64,000 nt of DNA from an uncultured Treponema sp. GTDB lineage: Bacteria > Spirochaetota > Spirochaetia > Treponematales > Treponemataceae. Below are positions 61,271-64,000 of this stretch, piece by piece (position 1 is the stretch's first letter; each line of letters opens with the position of its first letter). Below the pieces are notes generated by a model. It was not told the DNA's origin and searched no databases. It worked only from the letters and a program-made list of their open reading frames with translations. The stretch is from the NCBI GenBank assembly GCA_946186185.1, contig CAMHMJ010000009.1, forward strand, positions 31,268 through 95,267. Direction: 5' to 3'. The translations under genes and the position numbers were made by a program.

Positions 61271-63958
61271 TTAAGACCAATATTCTTTTATGTCTTCATC
61301 TGATATGGTAGACAATAAAGTTTGTAAATCATTAATAAACTTTTTTGGTAAATCTGTATCATATATAGTTTTAGCAAAACGCTTTTCCTCAATATTCCAA
61401 CCAAACCTCTCATCGTTTATTACAAAATTTGCCCATTTTTCGTTAAATGAAACCGTAATAGAAAAATCCTCTTTTGGGTATGTTTCCACAAATTCTTCAT
61501 AAGTATATTCATCATCAAATTTCATTCCCGTAATTTTTTCTATAACAGCTGAAGATATTTTTTCATTTCTCATCTTTTCAGCTATTTCATTAAATGCTGA
61601 CTTTCTGCCTTCTTCGTAAGCTTCTTTTTCCATTTGTTCAATTTTTTCCGAAATATTTATAAGCTCATCCTTTATTATTTCTGACATTGTTTTTTCCTCC
61701 TTTTTTACTTCTAGAATGCAATCTGTAATTTTTTTTCGGGGCAAGTATTTTTGCATAACTGCAACATTTTTATTTGATGACCATAAATTCCAATCCCCAA
61801 GAACATATAATCTATACTTTGCCCTCGTAACTGCAACATTTATTATATTTGCATTTACCCATGCAACTGCACCAGCGGCATGATTATCGCAACCTAGAAT
61901 TAAGAATACTTCATCGGCTTCTTTACCTTGAAAAGTATGTACTGTTCCAACTTGAATTTCTTTTATGTTTTTGAATCCTGATTTTACACTTACAAAAGGT
62001 GTTATAATAAAAACAGTAGTATCGGCTGTCTTTTTCTTTCTTTCAAGTAAGTTTGTTACAGCCTCATATTGTTCCTTTACAAAATGATTTTTATTACCAA
62101 CTTCTTTGCCAGCAATATCTATCCAACATGATTCTTGAAGCAAGAATTCTTTAGTTTTAGCGTCTGCACAATTTATCATTGTTCCACCATAAGACAATTC
62201 ATTAGAAATGTCGAACATTGGATTTATGCAACGTCTATGAACAATTAAAGGACATCCAACCCAAACTGGGGGAGAATCTGTTTGAGATTTTATATATGAA
62301 CCATAAGGGTTTAGTCTATCTGCATAAGTTTGAACAGATTCTGATTTTATGCTTGAAGCATACTTTTCTATAAATAAAGAAAAATTATCTTTAAGAAAAT
62401 CCTCATAAACTTCTGGACTAGTCGTAACAACGGGTTCTACCTGCATTGGATCACCAACAATTACAAATTTTTGAGATCTATAAATTGCACCTAATGCTTG
62501 TTGAGGGGTAGCTTGTCCAGATTCATCAATGATTAATGTTCCGATTTTATTCGGTTCTTTTATATATTTAAGCATTTTTTGAATTGAGGCAAATGTTGAA
62601 GAAATAACTGGAACTAAAAAGAATAATGATAAAAAACAATCTGTAAATACAGCTTCTTTTTGATTTTCTGAAAGTTTTTCTTGTTTATTTTCTGGTGTTA
62701 TAAAACATTTTCTTAGAATAGATAAATTTTCTGATAAGCTAGTTGATGTAAGAACGAATGCCTTTTGCAAAGTAAGCGCTTTACAAAATAATTTTTCTCT
62801 TTCTAAATCATATTTTTCAGTAAGATTAGAAGGCCGTTCTGTTTGAACCTTCTTATCTTTGTTTATTATTCGACTTACATATTCTGAACTTACATTGGAA
62901 CCTAGCTTCTCTAGTTCATGTTTAACAATTTTTAGCTGGTCATAAAAATCTTTTTTTGCTTTATAAAAAAGATTTTCCTTGTAGATTCTTTCTCTTACTA
63001 ATTTTTCATCCATCAAATCTAAATAACCAGAAATAATTGTATTAAAGAATCTATCAATATTTGATTTTTTTCCTAAAGGAGCAGATATACAACCCCAAAC
63101 ATCTTTATCTAAAGTTTGTTTTGATTGCTTATCATTACTGTAATTACAAAAATCAGCTTCCAGGTGATTAAAATATGTGTCAGTTATAAATTCATCATTT
63201 CTATTTTTATATGATATTTTTTCTCTTTTGTTACTTAAATCAAAAAAGTCAGAATAATCTTTATTCTTCTTAAAATCGTCATTTAATAAATTTTCCGGAA
63301 GTTCTCTTGTTATGTTTTCAACTGCTGCATTATTACACGAAGTTACCAAAATTGAATATGCTATAAAACTTTTTTTGATTTTATAAAAGGAAATTTCGTT
63401 ATTTTCTGTTTTATAAAACGCATCATCTGAGTTTGATAATTTTGAGATTTCTATTGCTCTTTTTACAATCGTATCGGCGATAATTTCTTTTAATAGAGTT
63501 GTTTTGCCAGTGCCTGGAGGTCCATTAACAGAAAAAAATGGATTCCTATTTTCTTCAATTGCATAATTTACAGCAAGTTGCTGCATTAAGGCTGGAGAAA
63601 AATTACTGGGCCATTTACCAAGTGGATATTTATCTTTTGAAAGTATTCTGTTTATTTCGTCAGTATCTTTCTTTACATCGATAGTTTTTTCTTGTTTTTT
63701 TGTTAAAGACAAAATGTAGTCTGTAATATTTTTGTTTTGACTTAAATTTTGAGAAACTAATTCCAAATCATCTATTATGTAACTGTTAAATAATTGAGAT
63801 TCATGTTCAACATAAGAATTGTCATTATTAGTTGAATAATAGACAGCAATACAGTCATTAATATTCCCTTTTTTATCGAAAATTTTTAATAAATCGATTT
63901 CATTAATGATAAATTCCTTTAACTGCATAATTTTTTCAAGAATATTTGTAAATTCCAT
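61271..63958 (-). CDS. Superfamily 1 (UPF1/DNA2-like) helicase (cassette gene)
   Basis: An 895-residue ATPase. N-terminal region of about 110 residues unassigned, then LGKWPSNFSPALMQQLAVNY and Walker A GPPGTGKTT (146-154). Further SF1 motifs are LIIDESGQATPQQALGA (II), VGDPMQVEPV (III), VGTVHTFQGKEADEVFLIL (V) and NVAVTRAKYRLYVLGDW (VI). The last 160 or so residues are a helical, charged tail with AFNEIAEKMRNEKISSAVIE. It is followed 18 bp on by the DUF5710 gene. No Shine-Dalgarno is clear, and the DNA upstream (63959-64000) is cut off by the window. Confidence 0.85.
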   Translation of the reverse strand: MEFTNILEKIMQLKEFIINEIDLLKIFDKKGNINDCIAVYYSTNNDNSYVEHESQLFNSYIIDDLELVSQNLSQNKNITDYILSLTKKQEKTIDVKKDTDEINRILSKDKYPLGKWPSNFSPALMQQLAVNYAIEENRNPFFSVNGPPGTGKTTLLKEIIADTIVKRAIEISKLSNSDDAFYKTENNEISFYKIKKSFIAYSILVTSCNNAAVENITRELPENLLNDDFKKNKDYSDFFDLSNKREKISYKNRNDEFITDTYFNHLEADFCNYSNDKQSKQTLDKDVWGCISAPLGKKSNIDRFFNTIISGYLDLMDEKLVRERIYKENLFYKAKKDFYDQLKIVKHELEKLGSNVSSEYVSRIINKDKKVQTERPSNLTEKYDLEREKLFCKALTLQKAFVLTSTSLSENLSILRKCFITPENKQEKLSENQKEAVFTDCFLSLFFLVPVISSTFASIQKMLKYIKEPNKIGTLIIDESGQATPQQALGAIYRSQKFVIVGDPMQVEPVVTTSPEVYEDFLKDNFSLFIEKYASSIKSESVQTYADRLNPYGSYIKSQTDSPPVWVGCPLIVHRRCINPMFDISNELSYGGTMINCADAKTKEFLLQESCWIDIAGKEVGNKNHFVKEQYEAVTNLLERKKKTADTTVFIITPFVSVKSGFKNIKEIQVGTVHTFQGKEADEVFLILGCDNHAAGAVAWVNANIINVAVTRAKYRLYVLGDWNLWSSNKNVAVMQKYLPRKKITDCILEVKKEEKTMSEIIKDELINISEKIEQMEKEAYEEGRKSAFNEIAEKMRNEKISSAVIEKITGMKFDDEYTYEEFVETYPKEDFSITVSFNEKWANFVINDERFGWNIEEKRFAKTIYDTDLPKKFINDLQTLLSTISDEDIKEYWS

Positions 63959-64000
63959 GCACTCAGCACCACTTGCACGGAAAAATAGCGCCAGTCTGAC

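Larger units (their letters stand above)
50090..64000 (-). mobile_element. Chromosomal integron gene-cassette array (partial)
   Basis: Six attC sites divide this AT-rich region into at least seven cassettes, mostly with minus-strand ORFs whose stop codon abuts the R'' box of the next attC. Two cassettes start and end with matching boxes (57770-57836 with 57080-57086, the GTTATGAC/TCATAAC pair; and CACATAAC/GTTATGTG pairs), as expected for excisable units. No intI lies in the window; with this polarity it should be to the right of 64000. Integrons are known in treponemes such as T. denticola. Confidence 0.85.

Overview
The window looks like a host-associated Treponema-type spirochaete chromosome. 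The evidence is a 1784-residue SpiroCoCo-type coiled-coil protein, a stand-alone FlhB C-terminal-domain protein beside the run rpsP-khpA-rimM-trmD-rplS, a P13-like membrane protein, many lipoprotein and outer-membrane genes, and a fused two-domain CoA-activase protein typical of anaerobes. Most genes lie on the minus strand. No transposase, phage module or CRISPR array was seen.

Positions 1-50000 are core chromosome: tex (partial), a PilZ protein, a dicarboxylate/amino-acid symporter, glmS, nnr, uppP, a chemoreceptor, a lysA-like decarboxylase and an InlB-repeat lipoprotein. Next come tRNA-Leu(UAA) with a tandem repeat built from its 3' end, tatD, a flagellar/translation cluster, comM, the giant coiled-coil gene, an ExbB/ExbD/TonB plus outer-membrane protein plus TPR gene set, a 1516-residue CoA-activase protein and a 1127-residue lipoprotein. 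Several core genes have a consensus promoter 6-9 nt before the start codon and no Shine-Dalgarno, so leaderless mRNA is likely. Several exported-protein genes instead carry a hairpin 3-4 nt before the Shine-Dalgarno. Two nested inverted-repeat elements (10263-10415 and 24528-24627) look related.

From about 50090 to the right edge the DNA is AT-rich and is an integron gene-cassette array. Six attC sites (51681, 52865, 55315, 56937, 57770, 60334) have R''/R' boxes of the CACATAAC...GTTATGTG type. ORF direction and matching cassette-end boxes show that the array reads on the minus strand, so intI and attI should lie beyond 64000. From right to left the cassettes carry: an SF1 (UPF1-like) helicase with a frameshifted DUF5710-type gene; a BsuBI/PstI-type restriction-modification pair; a GNAT gene; a GNAT-like gene with a decayed VapBC-like pair; an XRE regulator divergent from two small proteins and a 526-residue protein with three internal modules; a secreted protein with BrnTA in which BrnT has a nonsense codon; and an aspartate-racemase-family gene with a GNAT-pyrophosphatase-like fusion.

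The best candidates for undescribed biology are the four-gene XRE cassette (52939-55284), the helicase/DUF5710 cassette, and the structured cassette ends: attC stems that covary around a constant CTTGA loop, a 36-nt hairpin shared between two attC sites and a distant core locus, and covarying hairpins at cassette 5' ends.
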